Assembly (NCBI RefSeq): GCF_014203395.1
Contig: NZ_JACHIW010000001.1
Span: forward strand, 3,083,501-3,147,500
Origin: Saccharopolyspora phatthalungensis
GTDB taxonomy: Bacteria; Actinomycetota; Actinomycetes; Mycobacteriales; Pseudonocardiaceae
Direction: 5' to 3'
Length of the DNA: 64,000 bases
A program made the translations under genes and the position numbers. The notes beneath the pieces are model-generated. The model ran no database searches and was not told the DNA's origin. It was given only the letters and a program-made list of their open reading frames with translations. Positions 8,126-17,125 of the stretch are shown here, piece after piece (the stretch's first letter is position 1; every line of letters begins with the position of its first letter).

Positions 8126-10675
8126 GTGAGAGCCGTTCACCGCTTCACCGTGCGTGCGCACCTGCCCGAGCCGTTGAGCGCACTGGGCACGCTGGCGACC
8201 AACCTTCGCTGGGCCTGGCATCCGCCGACCCAGGACCTGTTCGCGGCTGTCGACCCGCAGGTGTGGTCGGCGGTTGGCGCGGATCCGCTGCGGCTACTGG
8301 CCGAGGTGCCCGCCGAACGGTTGCGGCACCTTGCCGGTGACCAGGACTTCCTGGCTCGCACCAGGGCCGTCGACGACGACCTGCGCCGGTATCTGACGGT
8401 GCCGCGCTGGTACCAGCAGCGGCAGGACGAAGGCGCCGGGCTGCCCACCTCGATCGCTTACTTCTCGATGGAGTTCGGCCTCACCGAGGCCCTGCCTAAC
8501 TACTCGGGCGGACTCGGCGTGCTGGCTGGCGACCACCTGAAATCGGCCTCCGACCTGGGCGTGCCGATGATCGGGGTCGGGCTGTTGTACCGGTCCGGGT
8601 ACTTCCGGCAGTCGCTGTCGTCCGAGGGCTGGCAGGTCGAGCACTATCCGGTGCTGGACCCGCGCGGTCTGCCGCTGGAGATGCTCACCGAGCCGTCCGG
8701 GCGGCCGCTCCTGGTGCGGGTCGCGATGCCCGCCGGGCGCACCTTGCACGCCCGGATCTGGAAGGCGCAGGTCGGCCGCGTTCCGCTGCTGTTGTTGGAC
8801 AGCGACCTTCAGGAGAACGACGAGGACCTGCGCGGCACCACCGACCGGCTCTACGGCGGCGACGCGGAGCACCGGATCCGCCAGGAGATCTTGGCAGGCA
8901 TCGGCGGCATGCGCGCGGTTCGCGCTTACTGCGAGCTGACCGGCGACCCGCAGCCCGAGGTGTTCCACACCAACGAGGGCCATGCCGGTTTCCTGGGCCT
9001 GGAACGGGCCCGGGAACTGCAGGAAGACCCGGGTCTGCACTTCGACCAGGCGTTCGCCGCGGTGCGTGCCGGAACGGTGTTCACCACGCACACCCCGGTC
9101 CCGGCCGGGATCGACCGCTTCCCGGTGGACCTGGTCCGGCACTACTTCGGCGACGGTTCCGCCCAGGCGCTGCTGCCCGGGGTCCCCACTGACCGGGTGC
9201 TGGCCCTAGGGGCTGAGGAAAACCCGGGCATGTTCAACATGGCCCACATGGGCTTGCGGCTCGCGCAGCGCGCCAATGGAGTTTCCGAGCTGCACGGCAA
9301 GGTCATCCGCAAGATGTTCCGCAACCTGTGGCCGGGCTTCGGCACCGAGGAGATCCCGATCCGCTCGGTGACCAACGGGGTGCACGGCCCGACCTGGTCG
9401 GCGCGGGAACTCGGCAAACTGCTCGGCGAGTCCGAAATGGACAGCGGGGCCGGGCTGCGCGGCATCGAACCGGTCAGCGACTCGCTGCTGTGGGAGCTGC
9501 GCTGTTCGCTGCGCCAGCGGCTGGTCGACGAGGTGCGGCGCAGGCTGCGTGCGGCGTGGCTGCGGCGCGGCGCCTCGGACCTGGAGCTCGGCTGGTGCGA
9601 CGCGGTTTTCGACCCGGACGTGCTCACCATCGGATTCGCCCGCCGAGTCCCGACCTACAAGCGGGCAACGCTGATGTTGCGCGACACCGAGCGGCTGCGG
9701 GAACTGCTCCTCGACGCCGACCGCCCGGTGCAGATCGTGGTCGCCGGGAAGTCGCATCCGGCCGACGAGGGCGGCAAGGCGATGATCCAGAAGATCGTGC
9801 GGTTCGCCGACCAGGCCGACGTGCGGCACCGGATCGTGTTTCTGCCGGACTACGACATGTCGGTGGCCAGATACCTGGTGTCCGGTTGCGACGTGTGGCT
9901 GAACAACCCGGTGCGCCCGCTGGAGGCGTGCGGCACCTCGGGGATGAAGGCGGCGCTCAACGGCGGCCTGAACCTGTCGGTGCGAGATGGCTGGTGGGAC
10001 GAGATGTACGACGGCCACAACGGCTGGGCGATCCCCAACGCCGACGGGGTCGGCGACCCGAACCGGCGGGACGACCTGGAGTCCGCGGCGCTGTACGAGC
10101 TGATCTCCGAACATGTGGCACCGACGTTCTACGAACGCAACACCGACGGGGTGCCGGGCAAGTGGATGTCGATGGTGCGACACACGCTGGCGACACTTGG
10201 CCCACGCGTGCAGGCGTCGCGGATGATCCGCGAGTACGTAGACAAACACTACACACCGGCCGCGCAGTCGGTGCGGGCCGTCGCCGCGGATGGGTTCCGC
10301 GGCGCGCGGGAGATCGCCGACTACTGCGCCCGGTTGCAGGCCGCCTGGACCTGGGTTCGGATCAGCGACACCGAGATGTCCCCCAGCAACGGCACGCCGT
10401 TGCTTGGCGGGCAGGTCACGGTGCGGGCGCGGGTGGACCTGGCCGGACTCGATCCGTCCGATGTGGATGTTGAGGTGGTGGTCGGCCGGGTGGACGACTC
10501 CGACGTGCTGCACGACTTCATCACCGAGTCGATGCACCCGGTAGCGGACGGCCGCTACGAGGCGACGGTGACCCTCCCGCACGCGGGACCCGCGGGCTAC
10601 ACCGTCCGCGTCCTGCCCCGGCACCCGCTGCTGTCCGGCCCCGCCGAACTGGGCAAGGTCGTCCTTGCAGGCTGA
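8126..10675 (+). CDS. glgP: Alpha-glucan (glycogen/maltodextrin) phosphorylase
   Basis: An 849-residue GT35-family phosphorylase of the bacterial GlgP type, including the N-terminal DUF3417 region (about 1-110). It releases glucose-1-phosphate from alpha-1,4-glucans using pyridoxal phosphate. Visible landmarks are SIAYFSMEFGLTEALPNYSG, EVFHTNEGHAGFLGLERARE, TVFTTHTPVPAGIDRF, RRVPTYKRATL and the PLP-lysine region EACGTSGMKAALNGGLNLSV. Length fits the roughly 860-residue mycobacterial enzyme. GTG 8126 is chosen because TATGGT (8112-8117) lies 8 bases upstream, the pattern of a leaderless actinobacterial message. No other glycogen genes are adjacent. Confidence 0.95.
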   Translation: MRAVHRFTVRAHLPEPLSALGTLATNLRWAWHPPTQDLFAAVDPQVWSAVGADPLRLLAEVPAERLRHLAGDQDFLARTRAVDDDLRRYLTVPRWYQQRQDEGAGLPTSIAYFSMEFGLTEALPNYSGGLGVLAGDHLKSASDLGVPMIGVGLLYRSGYFRQSLSSEGWQVEHYPVLDPRGLPLEMLTEPSGRPLLVRVAMPAGRTLHARIWKAQVGRVPLLLLDSDLQENDEDLRGTTDRLYGGDAEHRIRQEILAGIGGMRAVRAYCELTGDPQPEVFHTNEGHAGFLGLERARELQEDPGLHFDQAFAAVRAGTVFTTHTPVPAGIDRFPVDLVRHYFGDGSAQALLPGVPTDRVLALGAEENPGMFNMAHMGLRLAQRANGVSELHGKVIRKMFRNLWPGFGTEEIPIRSVTNGVHGPTWSARELGKLLGESEMDSGAGLRGIEPVSDSLLWELRCSLRQRLVDEVRRRLRAAWLRRGASDLELGWCDAVFDPDVLTIGFARRVPTYKRATLMLRDTERLRELLLDADRPVQIVVAGKSHPADEGGKAMIQKIVRFADQADVRHRIVFLPDYDMSVARYLVSGCDVWLNNPVRPLEACGTSGMKAALNGGLNLSVRDGWWDEMYDGHNGWAIPNADGVGDPNRRDDLESAALYELISEHVAPTFYERNTDGVPGKWMSMVRHTLATLGPRVQASRMIREYVDKHYTPAAQSVRAVAADGFRGAREIADYCARLQAAWTWVRISDTEMSPSNGTPLLGGQVTVRARVDLAGLDPSDVDVEVVVGRVDDSDVLHDFITESMHPVADGRYEATVTLPHAGPAGYTVRVLPRHPLLSGPAELGKVVLAG

Positions 10676-10797
10676 GCAGGCAGGACTTTCGCGCGCCTTT
10701 GCCGGGTGAGTTAGTCCGATGACCACTTTCGGCGGTATGCGGGTCGATAGTGTCCGCGCATGAGGAGTATCCGTAGGACAGAAGGGGGCCAGCAGCG

Positions 10798-11029
10798 GTT
10801 GCGGCCGAAGCGGCCCTGGTCCTGGGGATGACGGGAGCTGTCTTCGTCGGTTGGCGGGCTTTCGCGTCGGTGCCGGCGCCCACCGAATTGCGGGCCGGGG
10901 AACGCAAACCCTGCGGCTGGACCGCGAGGGGTTGACCATTTTCGCCGACGAGACGTCCACGAGCGCCCGGTGCCAGGCGAAGGTCTCGGCAGGCCGCTCA
11001 GGCAGCCGGGGAGGTCCGAAACGACCGGC
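10798..11029 (+). pseudogene. Frameshifted remnant of a small membrane-anchored protein
   Basis: One frame reads a transmembrane segment and linker (AALVLGMTGAVFVGWRAFAS, then VPAPTELRAGERK). The neighbouring frame continues it smoothly from about 10900 (TLRLDREGLTIFADETSTSA, then RCQAK). Together they give one membrane anchor followed by a beta-rich extracytoplasmic domain, broken by a frameshift near 10905. Neither part has a good start alone. The family is not identified. A sequencing error rather than decay cannot be excluded. Confidence 0.45.
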
Positions 11030-11070
11030 ATCGACGGCAGGTAGTGGCAGTTCGGGAGTACAGTTTGGTT

Positions 11071-11643
11071 GTGCCCGGTAGTGCCGAAGCCACCAAAGCA
11101 CGGATCTTCGAGGCGGCGATCGTCGAGTTCGCCGCCTACGGCATCGCCGGTGCGCGGGTGGACCGGATCGCGCAGCAGGCGCGGGCGAACAAGCAGCTGA
11201 TCTACGCCTACTTCGGTAGCAAGGACGAGCTCTTCTCGGCGGTGCTGAAACGAACGATGGACGAGTTGGCCGCCGAAGTCCCGATCGAGGGCGACGACCT
11301 ACCCGGTTACGTCGACCGGCTCGCCACGTACCACGTCAAGAACCCGCATGTGTTGCGGCTGTTGCTGTGGGAGTCTTTGGAACGCGGCGAGTCCGGGGTC
11401 ATCACCGACTCCGAGCGCAGCACGCACTACCGGGAGCGGACCGATAACGTCCGTCGCGCCCAGGAAAGCGGCGAGGTGACCGACGAATTCGACCCAGGCA
11501 TGCTCGCGCTGCTGTCGATCGGGATGATCAGTTGGCCGTTGGCCGTACCGCAGCTGCGCCGCATGATGCTGCGCGACGCGAAGCCGGAAGCCCTGCAGGC
11601 GGCCGCCCGAAAAGCCGTCGAGCGCCTCACCGAGCCTCGCTGA
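11071..11643 (+). CDS. TetR-family transcriptional regulator
   Basis: A 190-residue TetR/AcrR regulator with an N-terminal helix-turn-helix (ARIFEAAIVEFAAYGIAGAR, then VDRIAQQARANKQLIYAYFG) and a helical ligand domain containing a TetR_C-like tail (MISWPLAVPQLRRMMLRDAK). GTG 11071 starts the family-like VPGSAEATKARIFEAA; GTG 11044 is an in-frame alternative. No divergent or downstream partner gene is intact, because the following region holds only remnants, so its target is unclear. Confidence 0.87.
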   Translation: MPGSAEATKARIFEAAIVEFAAYGIAGARVDRIAQQARANKQLIYAYFGSKDELFSAVLKRTMDELAAEVPIEGDDLPGYVDRLATYHVKNPHVLRLLLWESLERGESGVITDSERSTHYRERTDNVRRAQESGEVTDEFDPGMLALLSIGMISWPLAVPQLRRMMLRDAKPEALQAAARKAVERLTEPR

Positions 11644-12224
11644 CCAGACGAAAGGACCGGACCTGCCTTTCTCGCCGGCCCCCGCGCTGGCGCGGCGGGT
11701 GCGGCGGTAGGCAAGGGGTGGGACGCCGATCGCGGTGTGCGGGTGCGTTGGCGCTGCAATGCGACCGTGGCGAACCTGGGTGGCGACCTCTGAACTCCGG
11801 TGCGGATCGACGCGATGCGGGTGCCGGGTCAAAGCAAGCGCGTGGGGCACCGATTGCGTTGGTTCGGTGGAAATCCGGGGCGCACCACCTCACAAGTTGT
11901 TTCTCGGCACCCCCGTTCGTCGTTGGCTGGGACGTCTCTGGCGTCGTCGAGGCGGTAGTGGCCCGGACGCGCTTTCGTGTCCGAAAAGGTCCACTGTGGA
12001 TTACCGGCTATCCCGTTCACCGCGCGGGCTGCGTCGCGGCGGCGTCTTGGTGTCCATCCTGCCGTTAGGGCTGAACTGCTCGCTTCGGAGGCCGACCTGG
12101 TGGGGTTGAGCGCCATCGCCGTGAATCGGGCAGACTGAGTGCGGAGTTCGCGGGGGCCGCCTCGGGACACGACCTCGGCGAGACGAACCGCACGGAAGTC
12201 GGTGCTAAAACCGCACTGTGCGGC
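11644..12224. other. Gene-poor region with decayed fragments
   Basis: About 580 bp without an intact gene between the TetR gene and the convergent membrane-protein gene. It holds the alcohol-dehydrogenase fragment listed separately. Near 12064-12137 there is a short open stretch reading VRAELLASEADLVGLSAIAV, which may be the end of another lost gene. Confidence 0.5.
11903..11990 (+). pseudogene. Fragment of an MDR-type alcohol dehydrogenase/quinone oxidoreductase
   Basis: The + strand encodes PPFVVGWDVSGVVEAVV, then RTRFRV, which closely resembles the conserved PFVLGWDVSGVVEAVG motif and following loop of zinc-independent medium-chain dehydrogenases. Nothing coherent precedes or follows it (the whole family is about 320 residues), so this is a short relic. 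It shows that the TetR-flanking region has lost genes. Confidence 0.5.
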
Positions 12225-13385
12225 TTATGCCACGGAAAGTCGTTGGCGGGTCTCGGTGACCCGAGGTGACCACGGGGCCAATTCTTCGGCCTTCGCCAAC
12301 GCAACTCGCGCGGACGCGTTGTCGTGGCATGCCATGTGCGCCCGGGCGAGCGTGGCGAAGTCGTCGGCACGTGACAGCGGGGAGTGGTTGTACTCGGCAC
12401 CAGTCGCGGCGAGCCGGACGGCATTGTCCGCGTCGCCCTCGATCAGCGCGAGCAGTCCGTTGGCGCCGCTGAGCTCGAACTCGGGATAACCGAGCCGGAT
12501 CGCGTCGTTGAGCGCCTTCTTCGCGGTCGGCAACAAGGTTTCCGCTGGCAGCTGACCGGCTTCCACCGCTTTGAACCCGAGACCGGCCAAACCGGCCAGC
12601 AGGTAGGACATCTTGCGCGGCGGGATCTCGTCGTTCTCCGCCAGGAACTTCAGCAGCAGCATGACGCCCGGCGCGTATTCGCCACGGGACTCCATCACGG
12701 CGATCTGGCACGAGACCGTGGCATTCAAACCCGGGTACTGCGTGGCCAGTTCGTCGGCGTGGGTCTGTGCGCGCTCGATAGCGCCTTCCCGCAGGGCCTC
12801 GTACGCGCGGGCGGCCAGCGGCGCGGCTAGGAACTCGGAGCGTTCGGGGTCTCGCATTCGAGGCAGCGAGAAGAGCAGCCAGCCGGTCGAGGTGGTCAGC
12901 GGAACCCGCTTCGGCCACAACTTGTAAAGCATGAGCGGGGTCGCGGCGACTACGAAGCCGCGACCGAACGGTCCGTCGGCGAGTAACCAGCCCGCCGCGA
13001 CCACCGCCACACCCGCCAGCGCCGACAGCAAACCGGCCAACCAGCACCGCAGGATCACCGGAGACCGCCACGGACCGATCTGGCAGCGCAAGGTGACCGG
13101 CAGCGAGCGGATCGTGAAAGTCACGCGACCGAACTTGCGCGACGCGACTTCCCGCATTGCGCCGAAGATCACGTGCCGGACGCGCAGTCCGAACACCACC
13201 GAACCCGCGAGCAAGCCGAGCTGCGTGGCCATCGGCAGCAAGATCACCCCGGCCAGGGCGCCCAGCCAGCCAATGGCCGGGCCGGTCGGGCCGGTGCCCG
13301 CGACCAGCTCCACGGCCGCTACCACGAACCCGCCCACGACGGCGGTCACGAACCAAGGGCGGAACAAGAGACTCTGAGCTCGCAC
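12225..13385 (-). CDS. Membrane protein with a helical-repeat C-terminal domain, function unknown
   Basis: A 386-residue protein. The N-terminal 180 residues contain four or five hydrophobic segments (for example FVTAVVGGFVVAAVELVAG, IGWLGALAGVILLPMATQLG, CWLAGLLSALAGVAVVAAG). The C-terminal 200 residues are alpha-helical with TPR-like spacing (AAPLAARAYEALREGAIERA, ADDFATLARAHMACHDNASA, RVALAKAEELAP). I do not recognise a family; the N-terminal half vaguely recalls M50-like membrane proteins but shows no HExxH. GTG 13385 is preceded by TAGGCT (minus strand, 13395-13400) at 9 bases, so the message is probably leaderless. No operon partner. Confidence 0.75.
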   Translation of the reverse strand: MRAQSLLFRPWFVTAVVGGFVVAAVELVAGTGPTGPAIGWLGALAGVILLPMATQLGLLAGSVVFGLRVRHVIFGAMREVASRKFGRVTFTIRSLPVTLRCQIGPWRSPVILRCWLAGLLSALAGVAVVAAGWLLADGPFGRGFVVAATPLMLYKLWPKRVPLTTSTGWLLFSLPRMRDPERSEFLAAPLAARAYEALREGAIERAQTHADELATQYPGLNATVSCQIAVMESRGEYAPGVMLLLKFLAENDEIPPRKMSYLLAGLAGLGFKAVEAGQLPAETLLPTAKKALNDAIRLGYPEFELSGANGLLALIEGDADNAVRLAATGAEYNHSPLSRADDFATLARAHMACHDNASARVALAKAEELAPWSPRVTETRQRLSVA

Positions 13386-13482
13386 AAGGTGGGAAGCCTA
13401 CGGGACACGGTCCCCGCAGATATGCCGTTTGGCCAGGTGAATACCCGTGAAGACGTTTCGTCGCGATCGCACCGCCTAATCG

Positions 13483-13530
13483 GAGCAAGGGAACCTTCCT
13501 GTCACTTGTGACAGGAAGGTTCCCTTGCTC
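13483..13530. repeat. Perfect inverted pair of the GACAGGAAGGTTCCC repeat, forming a 22-bp stem
   Basis: Two copies of the dispersed repeat face each other. Arms 13483-13504 and 13509-13530 are perfectly complementary over 22 bp with a 4-base loop (CTTG). It sits 18 bp past the 3' end of the rhodanese gene, so in RNA from the minus strand it would act as a strong terminator-like hairpin. It lacks a clear T-tract. Confidence 0.88.
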
Positions 13531-13547
13531 GCAACGGGGTGCGGGCG

Positions 13548-13973
13548 TTAGGAGCTGGTCGTGACCGGGAGGCCGGCGGCCTTCCAGGCTCGGAAGCCAC
13601 CGGCGAGGTCGGTGGCCTTGGTCAGGCCGAGCCCCTTCGCTTGGGCGGCGGCGAGGCTGGAGGCATAGCCCTCGTTGCAAACCAGGACGACCGGGCGGTC
13701 GGGATGCAGGCCGCCCAGCCGGTGGCCACCGGCCGGGTCCAGCCGCCACTCCAGCACGATTCGCTCGACGGTCAGCGCGCCGGGGATCTCGCCTTCGGCG
13801 AGCCGATCGGACTGCGGCCTGATATCGATGATCAGGCCGCCCTGCTGCTGCACCGCGAGTGCCTCCCACGGGGAAACCCGCGTGAGCTTCGCGCGTGATT
13901 CGGCCAGCAGGTGTTCTATGCCGAACGGGCCGGTCGTGACGCTGCTTTGTCGTTGTATCGGGCTTTCGCTCAT
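13548..13973 (-). CDS. Rhodanese-like sulfurtransferase
   Basis: A 141-residue single-domain rhodanese. The N-terminal region GIEHLLAESRAKLTRVSPWE is followed by the core IIDIRPQSDRLAEGEIPGAL, and the catalytic cysteine lies in the loop VVLVCNEGYASSLAA. It ends with AGGFRAWKAAGLPV, the typical rhodanese C-terminus. Its ATG overlaps the stop of the cysteine dioxygenase gene (ATGA), so the two are translationally coupled. A role in handling sulfane sulfur released during cysteine oxidation is inferred from this pairing. Confidence 0.9.
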   Translation of the reverse strand: MSESPIQRQSSVTTGPFGIEHLLAESRAKLTRVSPWEALAVQQQGGLIIDIRPQSDRLAEGEIPGALTVERIVLEWRLDPAGGHRLGGLHPDRPVVLVCNEGYASSLAAAQAKGLGLTKATDLAGGFRAWKAAGLPVTTSS

Positions 13974-14608
13974 CCGAGTTCCTTCGGCTGTGGTGCATTC
14001 GGCCGCAGTGCGTGCGCTTGCTGTGGCGGCACCGGTTGCACAGCGGCCAAGTCCGAGTAATAGCGGACCGGCAGCAGCGGCGGCGAATACGCGTGCACGC
14101 TCGCCGAGTTCACCGAACTGACGTTGCGGACCTGGTGGGCGCGACCGCTGCCGAACCCGACACTCGAACCGACGTCGTGGTGCACGGTGCGGATCGGGCC
14201 AGCGGGATACCGGTAGTCCTCTCGAAGCGCGCCGAACAGCACGGAGAACGATCCGGACGCGCCGCCGTGATCGTGCGGCTCGGTGCCTTGACCGGGCGCC
14301 CACGTCAGCAACCACAGCTCGACACCTGCGGTCAGGGCGAGCTTGGCCCACCACCGTTGTTCGTCATCAACCCGGACGATGTCGAGCAGCGGCCCGGTCA
14401 GTTCGGAGGTGACCAAGCCGGTGAGGTCGCGCAGTTCGCGCGGCGTCCACAACAAATGGTCGGGGCGGATCAGGTCGTGTAGCAGCGGGAGGTCGAGCCC
14501 GGGGTGCAGTTCCAGCGCGCCCGGTTCGGGGACGGGCTCCGTCGGGGTGTACTCGGACAGGAGGATGGACGGCTGGTTGTTGGGCGGGTGCTGTCGCACA
14601 GCGCTCAT
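13970..14608 (-). CDS. Cysteine dioxygenase (type I family)
   Basis: A 212-residue cupin-fold cysteine dioxygenase that would convert L-cysteine to cysteine sulfinate with O2 and Fe(II). Iron-binding residues are visible in TEPHDHGGASGSFSVLFGAL (HxH), and the third histidine is in FGSGRAHQVRNVSS. The C-terminal SVHAYSPPLLPVRYY carries the conserved HxYSPP motif. ATG 14608 is chosen; a longer frame to 14641 adds an unsupported extension. It is the first gene of a two-gene operon with the rhodanese (4-base overlap). Confidence 0.92.
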   Translation of the reverse strand: MSAVRQHPPNNQPSILLSEYTPTEPVPEPGALELHPGLDLPLLHDLIRPDHLLWTPRELRDLTGLVTSELTGPLLDIVRVDDEQRWWAKLALTAGVELWLLTWAPGQGTEPHDHGGASGSFSVLFGALREDYRYPAGPIRTVHHDVGSSVGFGSGRAHQVRNVSSVNSASVHAYSPPLLPVRYYSDLAAVQPVPPQQAHALRPNAPQPKELG

Positions 14609-15070
14609 GCGTGTCTCCAGTTGGTGTCTTGTGGTGCGCACGGCACGACACGCACACCCCGCGACAAGCCGGGGTGGTTTTCGGTGGATGGATTCGTCGG
14701 GCCGCGCGATGAAAGCCTGGGAATGCGGTGCCGGACCGCTTCAGCGACAGGCGGAAGTGACGACCAGGAACAGGTCGGTCACACGATCGCGGGTGAGCAA
14801 CGAATCGGACACATCAGCGATCGTGGCACGGCTCCGCCGGTCGTGCCAGCATGCCCGGGGTCGTCCCGGTATCTGGGCACCCGGTGTTCGCTCGGTCACA
14901 GGACCACCGGGCCGGTTGAGCGCAGGATGCTCCCGGCCGCAGCCTCCGCAGGTGGAGACGGAACAATGGGTGGCCGAGGGGACCTGCCGGACACCTGCGG
15001 CGGTCCGGACGGAGACGAACCGCCGGCGCGTCGCCGCGTCGCTGCGGTCAGTCACGGCTGGGAGGTAGAC
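14609..15070. other. Intergenic region between cdo and the ABC ATPase gene
   Basis: 460 bp with divergent flanking genes and no supported gene. A short hairpin (arms CACCCCG 14655-14661 and CGGGGTG 14670-14676) followed by GTTTTC lies just upstream of the cysteine dioxygenase start. The rest is GC-rich and could fold (for example inverted segments around 14880-15030), but I could not match it to a known riboswitch. Confidence 0.5.
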
Positions 15071-15859
15071 GTGGACGACCTGGTCATCCGGATGGATGGC
15101 GTCGGTGTCCGGCGAGGCAAGACCACGCTGGTGGCCGACGTGAACTGGTCGGTGGAGCTCGACGAGCGCTGGGTCGTGCTGGGCCCCAACGGGGCGGGCA
15201 AGACGACCCTGCTGAAGATGGCCAGCACCGAGATGCACCCGAGCGAGGGCAGCGTCGACGTGCTCGGCGAGCGGCTCGGCAAGACCAACGTGTTCGACCT
15301 CCGTCCCCGCATCGGACTGTGCTCGGCGGCCCTGGCGGCCCGCATTCCCGGCGACGAACTGGTCCGCGACGTAGTGGTCAGCGCCGGGTACTCGGTGCTC
15401 GGCCGGTGGCACGAGGAATACGAGGCGATGGACACCGACCGCGCGGCGGAACTGCTGGACATGCTTGGCGTCGCACACCTCGCCGAGCGCGAGTACGCGA
15501 CGTTGTCCGAGGGGGAGCGCAAGCGCACCACCATCGCGAGGGCCTTGATGACCGATCCCGAGCTGTTGCTGCTGGATGAGCCGGCTGCGGGCTTGGACCT
15601 GGGTGGCCGGGAGGACCTCGTAGCGCGGCTGTCCGCGCTGGCCATGGACCCGGACGCGCCCGCATCGGTACTGGTCACCCACCACGTCGAAGAGATCCCC
15701 CCGGGCTTCACCCACGGCCTGCTGCTGCGCGAGGGAAACATCGTCGCGCAGGGTCTGCTGGACGACGTGCTCACCGAGGACAACCTGTCCAAGACCTTCG
15801 ACCAGGACCTGGAACTGCAGCGCAGCGGCGCGCGGTACTTCGCCCGCCGACGCGGCTGA
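15071..15859 (+). CDS. ABC transporter ATP-binding protein
   Basis: A 262-residue single ABC ATPase with Walker A GPNGAGKTT, the signature LSEGERKRTTIARAL, Walker B LLLLDEPAAGLD and the switch histidine in VTHHVEEIPPG. GTG 15071 has GGGAGG six bases upstream (15059-15064). There is no permease gene next to it, so it may pair with membrane subunits elsewhere or work as a soluble ABC protein. Domain size and the VEEIPPGFTH tail resemble stand-alone actinobacterial iron-type or antibiotic-type ABC ATPases. Substrate unknown. Confidence 0.92.
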   Translation: MDDLVIRMDGVGVRRGKTTLVADVNWSVELDERWVVLGPNGAGKTTLLKMASTEMHPSEGSVDVLGERLGKTNVFDLRPRIGLCSAALAARIPGDELVRDVVVSAGYSVLGRWHEEYEAMDTDRAAELLDMLGVAHLAEREYATLSEGERKRTTIARALMTDPELLLLDEPAAGLDLGGREDLVARLSALAMDPDAPASVLVTHHVEEIPPGFTHGLLLREGNIVAQGLLDDVLTEDNLSKTFDQDLELQRSGARYFARRRG

Positions 15860-15936
15860 GACCCGTGACACAGCGCCGGGCGGACGGGGCGCGATAACCT
15901 CCCCGCAGAGTGGCGGTTCGATGAGGAGGTTGCTGC

Positions 15937-16719
15937 GTGGGCGAGTTCGTCAGGCTTGAGGTGGACGGCGCGGTCGGGACGATCCGGCTGGATCGGCCGC
16001 CGATGAACGCGTTGAACCGGCAGATCGAGACCGAGCTGCGGGAGACCGCGATCGAGGCCGCAGAGCACCCCGAGGTTCGCGCCGTGATCGTCTACGGCGG
16101 GGAGAAGGTCTTCGCGGCGGGCGCGGACATCAAGGAAATGGCCGAGATGTCCTACACCGACATGGCTCGCAAGGAAGAGCGCGGCCTGTCGGATGCGATA
16201 CGCCATGTCGCGGCCATCCCGAAGCCGACCGTGGCAGCCCTGACCGGGTACGCCCTCGGCGGTGGGTTCGAACTGGCGCTGAGCTGCGACCGGCGCATCG
16301 CCGGGGAGAACGTCAAGGTTGGTCAACCGGAGATCCTGCTCGGCGTGATCCCCGGTGCCGGCGGCACGCAGCGGCTCGCCCGCCTTATCGGGCCGAGCAA
16401 GGCGAAGGACATCGTCTACACCGGTCGTTTCGTCGAGGCCCAGGAAGCGCTTTCGCTGGGCATGATCGACGAGGTGGTGGCCCCTGACGAGGTGTACGCG
16501 GCGGCTCGGCGCTGGGCCGAGCAGTTCACCGGCGGTGCCGCTCGCGCGCTGGCCGCGGCCAAGGCGGCGATCGACGGCGGGCTGGATCTCGACCTGGAAA
16601 GCGGGCTGCAGCTGGAGACCCATCTGTTCGCGGGTACCTTCGCCACCGAGGACCAGAAGATCGGGATGCGCTCCTTCATCGAGAATGGGCCGGGGAAGGC
16701 GAAGTTCACCGGGAACTGA
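15937..16719 (+). CDS. Enoyl-CoA hydratase/isomerase family protein
   Basis: A 260-residue crotonase-fold enzyme. Motifs are the oxyanion-hole region VFAAGADIKEMAEM, the catalytic block ALGGGFELALSCDRRIAGEN and GQPEILLGVIPGAGGTQRLA; Glu is present at both catalytic positions (VGQPEILLGVIPGAGG), as in true hydratases. GTG 15937 has a strong GAGGAGG (15923-15929). Probably a fatty-acid or secondary-metabolite beta-oxidation step. It is transcribed alone, 77 bp after the ABC gene. Confidence 0.92.
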   Translation: MGEFVRLEVDGAVGTIRLDRPPMNALNRQIETELRETAIEAAEHPEVRAVIVYGGEKVFAAGADIKEMAEMSYTDMARKEERGLSDAIRHVAAIPKPTVAALTGYALGGGFELALSCDRRIAGENVKVGQPEILLGVIPGAGGTQRLARLIGPSKAKDIVYTGRFVEAQEALSLGMIDEVVAPDEVYAAARRWAEQFTGGAARALAAAKAAIDGGLDLDLESGLQLETHLFAGTFATEDQKIGMRSFIENGPGKAKFTGN

Positions 16720-16743
16720 CTCCGGCAGGGCCGGACGGAACGA

Positions 16744-16941
16744 GTGGTGACCGCTTACCTCCCCGAAAACTGGTCCGAAAGTGTTTTGCGTAGGTACGGG
16801 CAGCGGAACCTCAGAGGCCGCTGTGGGAGCCCCGAAGACGTGAATGCCGCACCACGTCGGGTCTGTCCTCGTGAGAAGACCTCTGAGCACCCGCGGAGGT
16901 GCAAGCTGAATCCCTCACCGCAAGCGGCTGCCGCCGTGTAG
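16744..16941 (+). other. Short structured open frame next to the IS element, status uncertain
   Basis: A 65-codon frame (ATG-like GTG start, ending ASN-PRO-rich then QAAAAV) lies directly left of the IS element. The sequence around 16814-16935 contains dyads such as CCTCAGAGG and GCACC/GGTGC, which suggests a conserved intergenic element rather than a protein. No family is recognised. Confidence 0.25.
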
Positions 16942-17125
16942 AACAGGGTCCTAGGTGGCTGGTGTCGAACGGGGTTTTGAGGTGTTTGCTCTGGTCTTAG
17001 CGTGGCGGGCGGTGGGTGTGATTGCCGATCGTTTTCGAGTGTGGTCGGTGGGTTTGTGTGTCGCGTGTGCCGGTTATCGGTGGGGAGGACGTGTGGTGTT
17101 GGTGATGGGCTGGGCGTTGGTCTGG

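Noticed and set aside
14367..14657. Cysteine-containing GTG frame upstream of cysteine dioxygenase, possible leader peptide
   Set aside because: It begins VCVSC, which is suggestive of cysteine sensing, but it runs 96 codons through the cdo gene and lacks clustered cysteine codons or an attenuator.
14880..15050. Possible riboswitch or structured RNA ahead of the ABC ATPase gene
   Set aside because: GC-rich with possible stems, but no conserved core of cobalamin, ydaO, RNase P or tmRNA could be identified by eye.
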